A DNA stretch of 64,000 nt from positions 310,001 through 374,000 of the forward strand of contig JBCAQO010000013.1 in assembly GCA_039111635.1 (NCBI GenBank), read 5' to 3'. The position numbers and the translations under genes are program-made. This DNA is from Heterobasidion occidentale. Taxonomy: Eukaryota > Basidiomycota > Agaricomycetes > Russulales > Bondarzewiaceae. Shown piece after piece: positions 1 through 10,961 of this stretch; positions within the stretch are counted from its first letter, which is position 1; each line of letters opens with the position of its first letter. The notes below the pieces were generated by a model. It was given only the letters and a program-made list of their open reading frames with translations. It had not been told where the DNA came from and ran no database searches.

Positions 1-426
1 CGTGAATCTAAATCAGAATCAAAATCAGGAAAACGTCAGACTCCCGGGCTTCGCATGTGTTGGATTGCTCACAAGGGACATTTCTGGGGTGAAGAAGGTG
101 GCCGACTAAGAGTGATACGCTGTGCTGTAGCAGGGAATTGGGTGGTGGCTACTGGAGATGACGGCGGCTGAAGTCGGCACTACGTCGTCGAACTTCAAAA
201 GGGAACTCAATCCCACGGTAATTTGCTGTTCGGGGCTTCACACGCATCTGCACGGCGCAGAAGCGGATTCCGGAAGACTCTAAGCTGGCAGTCTGACGAC
301 GATATAAAGTTCAATGCCATCATGACCCTGGAATCTCAGAGTAATGTTATCACAGCGTAATGGTAGTACAAGGCTTCGCTATCTCCTGTTATACTCATAC
401 ATGAACATAGTCCCTCGAAACCTGAT

Positions 427-756
427 TCACTTGGTCGCATGAGCGGCATCGTGAGGAGGCTACCAGGCGTAGAACGCTTGTCAGCCAGAGTCGTGGATCA
501 GGCGAGGCTAACATACAGGAGACGTGATGTCCAACACTCGAGCCAACGCGTTGAACTCGTTGGCGGTGGGAGTTGCCGTACCAGTGCACACTGAACAACA
601 GAATCAGTTAACCACACCGGCGCCCACGGGAAAGACCCAAAAGAAGAAATCAGGGAACACACGTGCGACAATGTGTTGCTCGGGAAGCCCCAGTTGCTGT
701 GCGATCTGGCCGTAGGAGTATCCTGAATACGCAATGTGAGCTCGAGCGACGGTCAT
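427..756 (-). CDS. Small cyanase-like helix-turn-helix protein (about 66 aa, 3 exons)
   Basis: Three phase-consistent exons on the minus strand (756-663, 590-517, 459-427) give a complete protein of about 66 residues. The first exon holds a helix-turn-helix (YGQIAQQLGLPEQHIVA). The second carries CTGTATPTANEFNALARVL. The last ends in PPHDAAHATK and TGA. The pattern of IAQ..G.PEQ followed by a CTG...PT..EF.ALA helix resembles the N-terminal helical domain of cyanate hydratase and related small fungal HTH proteins. The C-terminal catalytic domain of true cyanases is absent, so cyanate hydrolysis should not be assumed. Introns are 72 and 57 bp with GT-AG ends. The three-way phase agreement makes a functional gene more likely than a relic. 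Function is unknown; DNA binding or oligomerisation is inference. Confidence 0.68.
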
Positions 757-2793
757 TCTTGTGGGAGCGGGGCTGCGGAACCACCTTTGCGATCCTTCGC
801 CGCAGCGAGAGCCGCGCATTGAGGGTTGGGTGCCATTACGTAGTGAATTTATTTCTTCAGCTTCAGTGGCGAGCAAGAAGGGGGATCAGAAGAAAGCACG
901 ACGAACAGCTGATATACTTATATACTTGTTCACCTGGGCATGATTTGTAGTCACGCGGGAACACGGCAAGCCAAAGACCAAACCGGAACGCGATATGGAA
1001 GTATATGGATCCATCGCAATTGGATGAGCGGCACGAGACTGTTTTGGTAGTGAGAACGGACGCATGGTCCTCCCTTGTGAGCGAAAAGCTAGCGATATCG
1101 GGCCATCGGATGACTGTCCTGAGATTGCAGTATCGGTACGCAATCTGTTGACCATTTGGAACGCGACTCTCGAGATCGCAATGGTGTTTTCCAAACAAGG
1201 CAAGATCAATTATCTTATCGTGCACGAGCACAGCACCATCTATTCCAGGCGTTCGTGGGCTAGTGCACGGACTTCTGAAGCCAGTACCAGCCTTCGGAGT
1301 ACCAAGTATGGGGAGGAGGAAGACGCTGTGGGGCCACACACCTGACGACTTTGCTATAAACCGGCGTACCGTCCTAGTCGAAGCACCGGGTGCGAAGTCG
1401 GTGTGGGCGCAATGGAACGCACGAAGATGCATGTCCGCTACTGTGTTCTGACACCCAACCACGAGGCTGCGCCGAGAGTCATGCGGTACGCCAATTCGGA
1501 GGCCTGAAAATCTTCTCGATAAGTGATTGGAAAACACGACTCGAGGTGAAGGCACATACGGTATCGCAAGCTTGCATATCGCGCCAAATGCCGTGCAAAT
1601 TCACAACGGAGGTGATATTCGCCGAGTGAAACCCGTAAATTGGCATCCAATGAACGGTTGAATTCATCGATGAGTGATGCGTTTGGGTACATGCACCAGC
1701 AGGGACTGAATATCTAGTGACGGAACGGCTAATGGATTTTGTGAATGAAGTGATAGAAGGCATCATAGGCTGCGTGTAGATTGCCTCCGATGGAATAGAG
1801 ACTAGAATTGCACTGTTGCAGGCTGGTATACAATCTTGTATTTCATATATCATCCATCACAACCTTGACTTACATAGAAATGCCCTAGTTAACGATCAAT
1901 GCTGAGTATAGAACATGAACAGGTCCACACATTCACATACGGTACGACATGGTACATAGGTCTCCGTCTAAGCATACGGCTAGCCGTAAGTAGACGTTAA
2001 TACATGAGTTTGTTTTCTTTGAAAACGGTCAAGTATATGAACTGAGGTAGGTTGGTCATTGTAAGACAAATGAGGTTCCGTCGATGAGTCGTCGATGGCA
2101 CTCAGATGAGAAGCCCCATCGTCACTCCAGGAAAGGGGTGGGCCCTAGAATTTACACTGACGAATGATGAGCGTGGTGCAACATCTGGTATCGGATTCTC
2201 CTTACCAGAATACCACGGAAGCCCAAGTAGGAATGCAGTTAGGATATTCGCTAGAAAAATGAATCTGAAATGTATGATAGCGATGACCGTCGATCACTAT
2301 GGCTAGAGCCCGTCTATAGCAGATCTTGAAGCTTGATCGTGTACACAGAGATCCTTTTGCAATGGAGTTTCAATGGAAGAGGCATCCAGTATACACAACA
2401 GTATACACCACACCCATCGAAAGTACTGTGTCTTTCCAAGCAAGCTCATTAGCCAGAGTGGTATGGATGAGGCTCGTCGGCATTCTGAGAAGAACTGGAG
2501 CAGAAAGTCAAGAATATCCAGAAGATGCCATTGTTTGCGAAAGGCTCCGGAATGATTATAACAACATCCGAGCTTCTGTTTCAACGTGTTGAGGGTCCAG
2601 AGAAAAGAGAAGACCAGATGAGGGATGCGTCAGGAATGAGTCGAGACTAACAACTGACTAACACAGACTATGAGATATTGACGCTTGTTTGTCAACAGCG
2701 TCGGCCGGATATGGATAGTACTCCGCCACATCCTGCTCGACATCATCTTCAAGCACACCAAGTTTCATCCACCTAGACCTCAAGACTGTAAAA
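757..2793. other. Intergenic, no supported gene
   Basis: About 2 kb of moderate-GC sequence. The longest open frame (863-1555, minus) has no recognisable domain, no plausible splice continuation and no compositional signature of coding. I see no RNA gene, repeat array or transposon end here. Confidence 0.5.
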
Positions 2794-3479
2794 ATGGTGC
2801 GTTGTCAATCGTGGATAGTCGAGTTCATCGCGATCGACGAATTCATCTTGGGTGAAAATGCATGGAATGAGATGGATGGCAGAGCTGACGTTTGGATGTG
2901 TCCACTTAGCCCCCCAAGAAAGTTAAGGCACCCAAGGAGGAGGCGACCGTTTCTCTCGGCCCCCAGGTCGCGGATGGCGAGCTTGTCTTCGGCGTGGCAC
3001 ACATCTACGCGTCGTTTAACGACACCTTTGTTCACGTCACCGATCTTTCTGGCAAGGAGACCATCTCCCGCGTCACCGGTGGGTTCCATCCGCAAAATTT
3101 CACATTTCAAGTGACTCATGTGGGCGTGCAGGCGGTATGAAGGTCAAGGCCGACCGTGACGAGTCTTCACCGTATGCTGCCATGTTGGCCGCGCAGGACG
3201 TCGCTACCCGTTGCCGCGAGGTTGGCATTACTGCCCTCCACATCAAGCTCCGTGCTACTGGTGGCACCGGCACCAAGACCCCTGGCCCTGGCGCCCAGAG
3301 TGCTCTTCGCGCTCTTGCCCGCTCTGGTATGCGCATTGGCAGAATCGAGGACGTCACCCCCGTCCCGACCGACTCTACCCGTCGCAAGGTACATATCAAC
3401 ATCCTTATGTTCGCTCCAATCACCGTTCACTGACCAATTTTGTGTCATCTAGGGTGGTCGCCGTGGTCGTCGTCTGTGA
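2794..3479 (+). CDS. RPS14: 40S ribosomal protein S14 (uS11)
   Basis: This encodes the uS11 protein of the small ribosomal subunit platform, which contacts 18S rRNA and is needed for 40S maturation. Exons 2794-2796, 2910-3078, 3132-3388 and 3453-3479 join in phase to a 151-residue protein, the normal family length. Family landmarks are visible: the [19 protein letters not shown] strand, the central [14 protein letters not shown] helix, [20 protein letters not shown], and the basic tail GGRRGRRL before TGA. The first exon is only the ATG, followed directly by a GTGCGT donor, a layout familiar in fungal ribosomal protein genes. Introns are 113, 53 and 64 bp. GLE1 follows on the same strand 435 bp downstream. 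Identity is very secure. Confidence 0.97.
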
Positions 3480-3914
3480 ACGAGTTGTCTCCACACATCA
3501 CGGGAGATATCAAAATTGTCTGGTGGATTGTACTGTACTTTGTTTGATGATCAATATGTCGCCGCTCGACGCGCAACAGGCTTCGGCCTGTCCCGTGGTC
3601 ATGCACTGTTTTGAATTCACATTGTCGTGCATCCTAAGATGGCTCTTGCTTACGAAAAATCAAGTTTGAGAGACGTCAGTCTGTAACGCAACGCGTTGGC
3701 CGACGGTCAGTTTCGCTTGCACGATATTGATGACATAATCGTTAAACACGTATCACGTGCCTGGATCGGACGCCTTGCGCCACCTCCGCGTTCGTTCTCT
3801 GTCCTCTGCCATCCTCAGGTCTCATCGAAATCAGACTGCTAAACACTCTACTTGCGCTAAGACCACTTGGAACTGTGTCAGTAATCATACTCCAAATATA
3901 CATTCACATTCACA

Positions 3915-6016
3915 ATGCGCTTTGGCGTGCCTCAGTCTAAACCTGCGTCTCCAGGGATCAGGTAGATATATAATATATTATACTCGTTCGAAAACTAAAC
4001 AAGCTCTTCTCAGGTTGAAAGATCGTAGGCGCTCTGGGTATGGTCTCAAGGACCTCCCGTCGTCCTCGGACGAAAGTGATCATGACTCTTCTAGCTCTTC
4101 GGAAACAGAGTCGGAGGCTTCCGAATTATCATCAGACTCGTTCATGTACCGTGGCAAGTACGAAGTGCCATCACGTCTCCCGTAAGTCGATTATTTCAAC
4201 TCAAATTGTCACTGTGATTTTCATTTGCGCGAGATTGTTTGCAGTCGTGCTAGTACAAGCTCGCTGAGCCCTACCCAGCGGAATCATATGGAGGACACGG
4301 TAGCAGCTATTCGGCTGCGAGTGCGACACCAAGATCCCTACGAAGAGTGGGAGAGAAGGACAAGGATAGATGCATTCGTACGTCCCTTTGCTTCATGCTA
4401 CTCAGTCTGGATGCTGACGGTCAGTTCGCTATCGCAGCATACGGCTCGCAGAGAAGAGGCAGAGACCCAGTCGCAGCACCATAAGGAACAGGAGAAACTA
4501 CGGCTGCAGAACTCAAAGCGGCAAGCCGATTTGTTCGCGAAGGAGTCCGAGACCGTTCAGGCACAGCTCTCCGCACTCAAAATCCGCAAGCAGCGAGAAG
4601 AGCAGGAGATCATGGCAAGGTGGCAAGTCCGCGAGCGGAAAATATGGGAGCGCATTGATGCTGCAATCAAGCTGGAGGAGGACCGGTCGCGGGTCAAGTT
4701 GGAAGCGGAGCGCAAAGCCAAAGAGGAGGAGCTAAAGAAGAAGAAGGTTGAGGAAGAGAAACGCAAAGTCGAGGAACAGAGAAAAAAGGAGGAGGAGGAG
4801 AGGAAGAGGAAAGAAGCTGAGGAGGAAAAGAAGAGGAATGAGAAGGAAGAAGAGGATAGGAAGAAGCAGGAGGAGATGGAGAGAGTGCGGTCGGAGCAGT
4901 TGATGAATGAGGCCGAACAACGTCGGGCGTTGGGGATGACGTTTGCAGATGACGATTGGAAACATGCTCGGGCAACGCTGAAGGTGCGTTATCTCCCGCC
5001 TCCGTCTATGATTTTTCCGCTGCTGCCATGTCCCAAGTCTCTCAATCCTGATTGCTTTACATGCAGCAACTGAAAGCAGGGCCTATGAAGACAGTGAAGG
5101 GAAATAAGGAACTGAAGAAAGTGTGGAACGAGCAGAGACGCAAAATCGTTCCGAAAGTCGGTCAATTGACGAACGACGCTCAGTCCATTTTTGAGATCGT
5201 ACGTGTATTGCCCTGCCTGGACATTCTATTTTTCGCTCACTCTGATGAAAGTCTCAACAAATCGTGACTTTCTTGCATCCTGAACTCCCGCGCGAGGTGT
5301 ACTACGCCCTCCTTTCGTCGCTGTCCAAGTCCATTCTTCTGCAAGCTGAAACCGAAGTCACGGCCGAGAAACGAAGCGCCGGCCCCCTCGCACAGATGAC
5401 CATCAATCTCATGTCCTCCCTTGAGGGCTTCACGGAGATTTTCTGGGCGAAGCTTTGCCAGCGCGTTGGCGGATGGCCGGTCCCAATTTCGATTCCACCG
5501 ACAGACGTTGATGGACCCTGGACAGATGACATGAGGAAGAAGGCGATGGGATATAGAGAGGAGGAGAGCGCAGCGGACTATACCGTGCGCGTCACTGGAA
5601 TTCTCAGAGTCTACTTCGCGATGATGTTCGCCCAGGTTGAACAAGCACTGGATAGGCCATTTGCAACACAGAGATATTGGACGTATTTTTCCAGGATGTT
5701 GGGGCAGCCCAGTCTGTTCGCGTCGCCCCTGTCTGCAGAGATCCTGTCAGGTTCGTCTTTGAGTTTCACGTGATCAGGGATGGCACACCGACTGATTTAT
5801 CTTCGGGGCGCTTTAGTCGCGCTGGACGTGGGTGGTGCTCGGGCCAAAGATATCTGGGGGACGCAATGGATCAAGATGCTGGCTATGGTCTACGAAGGCG
5901 TGACGACAGGCATGACGGGCACGGGCATGAAGATCGGTGGGGATACGCCGGATGGAAGAGCTGCTCAGGTTCGAGTACAGTTGGAGGTTGAGAGGGCATT
6001 GCGTGGCACCAGCTAG
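3915..6016 (+). CDS. GLE1: GLE1-like nucleoporin / mRNA export factor
   Basis: GLE1 sits at the cytoplasmic face of the nuclear pore and, with inositol hexakisphosphate, activates the DEAD-box helicase Dbp5 to release exported mRNPs. Seven phase-consistent exons (3915-3961, 4014-4181, 4245-4377, 4438-4983, 5067-5198, 5252-5750, 5817-6016) give about 574 aa. The N-terminus is Ser/Asp/Glu-rich (DLPSSSDESDHDSSSSSETE). The middle, about residues 120-290, is a long K/E/R coiled coil, as in other GLE1 proteins. The C-terminal half holds the helical GLE1 domain: KLCQRVGGWPVPIS, DYTVRVTGILRVYFAMM, and the late WGTQWIKMLAMVYEGVTTGM. The 4378-4437 intron is in frame, so retention would not break the protein. 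An alternative acceptor at 5777 would leave a 27-bp intron and was not used. Confidence 0.88.
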
Positions 6017-7655
6017 ACTCCTGTCTTCCTTGCAGCATCTATCCTGTCTCGGTAGGGCGTCTTTGCACCTGCTAGGCCTTGATCGTGCGATTGCTGACTG
6101 ATATTTTGTCCCCATCACAGTCTTCTCCTATGTCTTCGGCCTTCGACTTTGTTCGTGTTGTGCGGTTTTAGTGTGTTTATTTTTCCTTGTTCATCGTTTC
6201 GTGCTCTCGGTCCTTCGTCGTACTATACATTTCACCCACGCCCACGCCGTCATCCACCCACAATTCTCACGTGCATTCTCATATATTCATAACCACATGC
6301 TCAACGATTATTGCCTCCGATCTGGATTCCGAGCCATGGACTCCTCCTTCCCCTTGTGTGGCAACTTCGTGTTCCTGCGACGCTTCGATGGCTAATAGGC
6401 TGCGGCCGCGAGGAGATAGAGACCTGCCTATCTCGCCGTCTGACAGTGTGTCTATCGGTGGGTCTTCTTTGATCTTCTATCGTTCTCCCGCTCGGATCTT
6501 GCGGTCACGCTCGTCGAGGTCGGCTATATCGAGGTAAGTCTATTTTGAAGGCGTCTCAGTCTCAGTACAGGGCAGCTGGACTGCTCCGGCCTTAATCCCT
6601 GTGCAGCGAAGCTAGGTCCGAATGAATCCAGGTGCGTTCGATCCAGAATGTTTGGCGTTGTAGGCGAGCTCCGCGTTCTGCGATCGGGCCGCCGCTCAGC
6701 CAGCCTTGTGCTGCTTCTAGGCGACCTGTGGCGTGCGTGGGTCAACACTTGATCCAGATCGACTGTTGGGGCAGCGGAGCCACGTCTCGGAACACGCGAT
6801 CGCTGCGATGGGTGACCCGGCCTCGGGGACGGAATAGGGGTGCAGGAAGCCGCTCACCGGATGTGGTTTACAGTCCGGCTTGAGGCCAGCAGACTCGGAT
6901 CAGCTGAGCCTTTGCAGGGACCACCACCGCGCACATTTTGAGTCCACCATCAGCCTGCTGCTTCGGGGTTCCGAGTGCCCAGTCGGCGTGTCGCAAAGGT
7001 GGCTCGTCACGCACGTCCCGTGCGTGTTTCGTCTTCTCGTCTCGTGCTTGGCCCATCTCAGGCTTGGAGTGTTTCGTCCCGGCATGGCTAGCGGGCGCCC
7101 GCAGAGGGGTCGAGCAGGATGCCGTGCTCCCGGCCCAGGGGGTGCACTTCGATGCACACTCGCCAAGCCCGCCATCTCCGTATGTTCGTTTGTTTGGGTG
7201 GGTGTTTGTGGGTATGTATGGGAGCTAATCCAGTATCTCCTTCTGGCTGTCCTCCTCGCGATCGATTGGCGAGGGTATTCTGCTGGGTGGGGCGGGATAA
7301 TCGGTGGCCAGACCCGCGCTGCTCGAGCTCCGAGGCAGCTGACGGCGCACGCGCGAGCGTGCGCAGTCTGCTGTGTGCTTTTATAGGACACGACTTGATC
7401 AGCGTTCGTTGGGCTATTTGGAGCGCGCTGTGCGTGACGTGCAGGGAAGGAGGGCCCTGTCGCTTGCCTCGGTCGCCTCGAGCGGTCATCTTCCTGCTTC
7501 TTCAAGCGGCAGGCGTGCGCGTCAGGTGTCAACACTCCCGCTATTCCCAGCGCAGCCACACTCCTCACGCGCACACACACACGCTCGCTCGTTAATGCCT
7601 CTGAGCACACGTTGCTTGCGCGATTTCTGCGGCGGCAGGGCTCCATGCACCCTAA

Positions 7656-8035
7656 GCACCCCAAGCACCTGCCGTTCCCGTACAGAACACAACGTCGCTC
7701 CCGGGCAAGATCTTCCCAGCCTTCTGTCAGTCGCTCTCTTCTGGCCCCGCGCGCCTGCTAATCCCTGTGCACCGCGCGCCGCAAACACACTAAGCACCTG
7801 CCGTTATTAACGTACCGAACGGCCAGGTCGATCGCAGGAGGATCTTCTATGTCTTCTGCAAGTGGCTCTTTTTTAGCGCTGCGCGCCTTCTGCGGTGCCT
7901 GCCCTGCTCGCTACCAGCTCCACGCCACCGTAAACACCCCAAGCACTGGCACACACGATCGATCCCCGGGGGCGGGGGCGCGGGGGCGGGGGCTTCCCAG
8001 TCTTCTGCCAGCGGCTCCCTGCTGGCTGTACCCCC
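7656..8035. repeat. Degenerate tandem repeat, three units of about 135-150 bp
   Basis: Three successive units begin near 7656, 7793 and 7941 with an AGCACCTGCCGTT- or AGCACTGGCAC-like start. Each continues through an AGGATCTTC / TCTTCCCAG block, a CTTCTGYMAGYSGCTC block and a GCGCGCCTgc-rich stretch, ending in AAACACMCYAAGCAC. Units are diverged but keep the order of blocks. No open frame is conserved across them. Confidence 0.6.
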
Positions 8036-8569
8036 TTCTGCAGTATCCACTCTACCCAAGCCCCACCGTGCCTCGTCTCATTGGGGGAAGACGAAGCCCA
8101 ACCACCCACCGGACAAGGGAGAAGCGTGCGTCTCGCCGCCCCTCGACTGAATAAGCAAGCAGAAACAGGGCCCGCTCCCGCATCTCGCCCGGATCTTCTC
8201 CCAGCGAGGGCGCTGGTGTCTCGCTCCACTCAAGATCAGGGGCCCACGAGTCGAGTCGGCAAGGGCTCGTCCGCCGTTTCGAGATGCCATCCGGGGTAAA
8301 AGCCCATCGCTCCGCGTCAGGAGGTCGCATCGCAGTGATAGTACGTGTCCGTTTCTCAGACCGACCAGAGTCGAGGCGAAACGTCCAACGAAACGCATCT
8401 ATAGAGCAAGCCGAGGCATGCATCGGTATCGGTATGGTTGTTGGTACGTACGTACTCGCAATATAGGCACGACGACCAGGAAACAGAACAGCCGCAAAGC
8501 AAAAAAAAAAGATTAGAAAAGCATCTAAAACGCCTCCTTTCGAAACGTCCTCGAGAAGCAATCTATCCA

Positions 8570-8622
8570 TCCATCCAACCAACCAAACCAACCAACCAAA
8601 CCAACCAGCCAAAAATCAGCCA
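8570..8622. repeat. CCAAC/CCATC-type microsatellite
   Basis: An imperfect simple repeat of ATCC, AACC and AAACC units in the GC-rich region; no coding or structural role is visible. Confidence 0.7.
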
Positions 8623-10961
8623 AAAATCAAACGTCGAAACGACAAACACGTCGAGTCATTGTATAAGGTGTATAGTACCAACCGATAATAGGCATCCTGT
8701 CGATCCTATCGTACTAGCGTATGTATCCAATCAAAGCAGGCAGGACGCGACGAGCGAACGAGCGAGCTCGCCCGACGCGCCGCTACCACCGAGTCGTGTA
8801 TGTATCGTAAATACCATCCGCATCCGCATCCGAGACCTGACCGAAAACAGTTCCTCTGGCGACTGGCACTGGCGGGTGTGTCCAGTAGTAATTAGGGGGC
8901 GAGGGGCAAGGGGCAAGGAGGAAGGAGGAGGAAAGGGTGGAGGAGGGTATGTAGGAGGCGTGAAGAGGCGTGTGGTCGTAAGGACTTACTTACTACTAAG
9001 CGTATCGGAAAGAGAGTAAGAAAACCCGTGACGGGAGAGAAGAGTTGGCTACAAGCGAGACGAGACGAGACGAGACGAAGCGTGGTAGAGCTAGACGAGG
9101 CAAGACGAGACGAGACGACGAAGCAGGCAGGTATTCTAGCAAGCGAGCAGTGGCGCGGAAGCAGAAGCAGGATAGGGATAGCAGACGGAGCACCGCGCCA
9201 AGTATGTCGGTGCGTAATATTGCAGATGACAGGGTGAGTGTCTGTCGTGTTGTGGGGTAGGCTGGGGTGGGGTATGGGGGTGTGGAGGGGGGCAAGGGGG
9301 GATCTCGATCTCGAGATAGGGGCCGGATAACAGGACTGGGGGACTGGGGACACGGGAACGGGGAAGAGGGAACACGGGGGCAAGGGCGCGTAAGAGTCGA
9401 GCCAGAGTCGAGCAAGAATCGAGAACAGAAAAAAAGATGACAAAAAGAGAGAGAGAGAAAGAAAGAACTAAAACTCAACCAATATACTAAATACGAGAAG
9501 GAGACGAACAGCCGAAGCGCAAGGTGAATAAACAGCGTGCAAACCGCCAACCGACCAACGCACCGACCAACCACCACACCGCAAACCGCGACCGCACCCA
9601 ACCCAACCCGTCCACAAATCCAACGACGCAGCAAGTAAGAAAGAAAAGGGAGCAAAGGGGTAAACGTGGGTAACAAGCAACCGCGAACAAAATACGCGCA
9701 GCCAGCAAAACCAGAACCAGAACCAGATAACACAGAAAAATCAAACCGAAACCAATAAGTAGACGAATAATACGGATGTCCGAGGGAGATATATATATAT
9801 GCGCGTAAAAGTGTGTGTGTGTAGAGGTGGCGGTGGTGGTGGTGGCGCGTGGCGAGGCGGACGGCGCGAGGCTAGCTGCGCCGCATCGTGTAGAATAGAA
9901 TTAATCGGCGGGCGGGTGCGGTCGGGCGTAAATCGAGGCGTAAATCGAAGCGTGGATCGGGGCGTGTGCAGAGGTGCGCAGAGACGGGGAGGGGCAGAAG
10001 CAGGAACAGAAACGGAATACGGAGCACCGGAGTGAACAAAGGGCGGAAGAGAAGATCGATGGCTGTTCAGTGTTCCGGACCCGCAGGACGAGAGCGGGGA
10101 CGGGGATGGGGACGGGGAGGGAAGCAAAGTCGCGTCCAGGATACTTGGCCCGAGAAGCGCGGACCAGCCAGCCAGCCAGCCAGTGAATCCAAACAAAGCG
10201 ACCGAGGGGGTACGAGCGAGCTGCGAGCAGAACAAAGCTTCAGTCAGCACCGCGCTTCAGCACCACGCACCGCGCACCAACGTGCGTCCGAAGCACTCTG
10301 AACAGAGGCAGCCCAAGGCCCCGGACACGGACACGGACGCGCGTGCACAGAAACAAGGAAAGCAGGAACGCGACGCACCTGAACACGGACGGACGGCATC
10401 CGATCCACGATCGCTAATCTCCCATCTCATCTCCCATCTCCCATCGTCGCATCTCATCGCCCATCGTCGCATCTCCGCACCGCCCATCTCCGCATCGCGC
10501 GCCCAGCGTCCAGCGTCCCCCGTCCAGCCTCCCCTCGGATCCGCGCTAGAGTCCACGAGTCCACAAAGGAGAAGCCAGCGAGCCCCGGCCGGCCGGCCGG
10601 ACAGACAGAGGAGGGCGAGGAGGGCGAGGAAGGCGAGGAAGGCGAGGAGGGGGCGAGGAAGCGACCAAAACCAAAACCGAACCAAAATCGAAACCCGAAC
10701 GAGAACACAACGAGACGAAAAAAGAGCCGGAACCAGAACGGACAGGGGACAGGGAACAGGGAACAGGGAACAGGGGAACAGGGAACACGTCCCGCCTCGA
10801 GGCAAGCGCACCGTCAATCGATACGACGACGCCCCTCCCTTCAACTCCGCCCGCCCCCCGCCGCCCCGCCACCCGCGGCCCCATCGGCCTCGCCCCCGCG
10901 TTCACCCCTGCACCCGCGCCGGCAGCAGCCGCCTTGGCCGCCGCCCCGCTCGCCGTCGTGC

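Larger units (their letters stand above)
6017..10961. other. GC-rich low-complexity region without a supported gene
   Basis: Almost 5 kb between GLE1 and the end of RING gene 1. It is C/G-rich and full of short direct repeats: TG/CA runs, ATCCAACCAACC-type motifs near 8570-8620, GACGA repeats near 9058-9115, GGT repeats near 9830, CCCATCTC repeats near 10425-10500, GGCGAGGA repeats near 10610-10660 and GGGAACA repeats near 10745-10790. Long open frames occur on both strands because stop codons are rare at this composition; their translations are Arg/Ala/Pro/Ser-rich without domains. I see no gene I can support. Confidence 0.55.

Noticed and set aside
863..1555. 230-codon minus-strand open frame
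   Set aside because: No domain, no hydrophobic pattern or coding-like composition, and no neighbouring exon that would extend it.
5751..5777. 27-bp intron in GLE1 extending the protein by 13 residues
   Set aside because: Too short for a fungal spliceosomal intron; the in-phase acceptor at 5814-5816 gives a normal 66-bp intron and a better family match.
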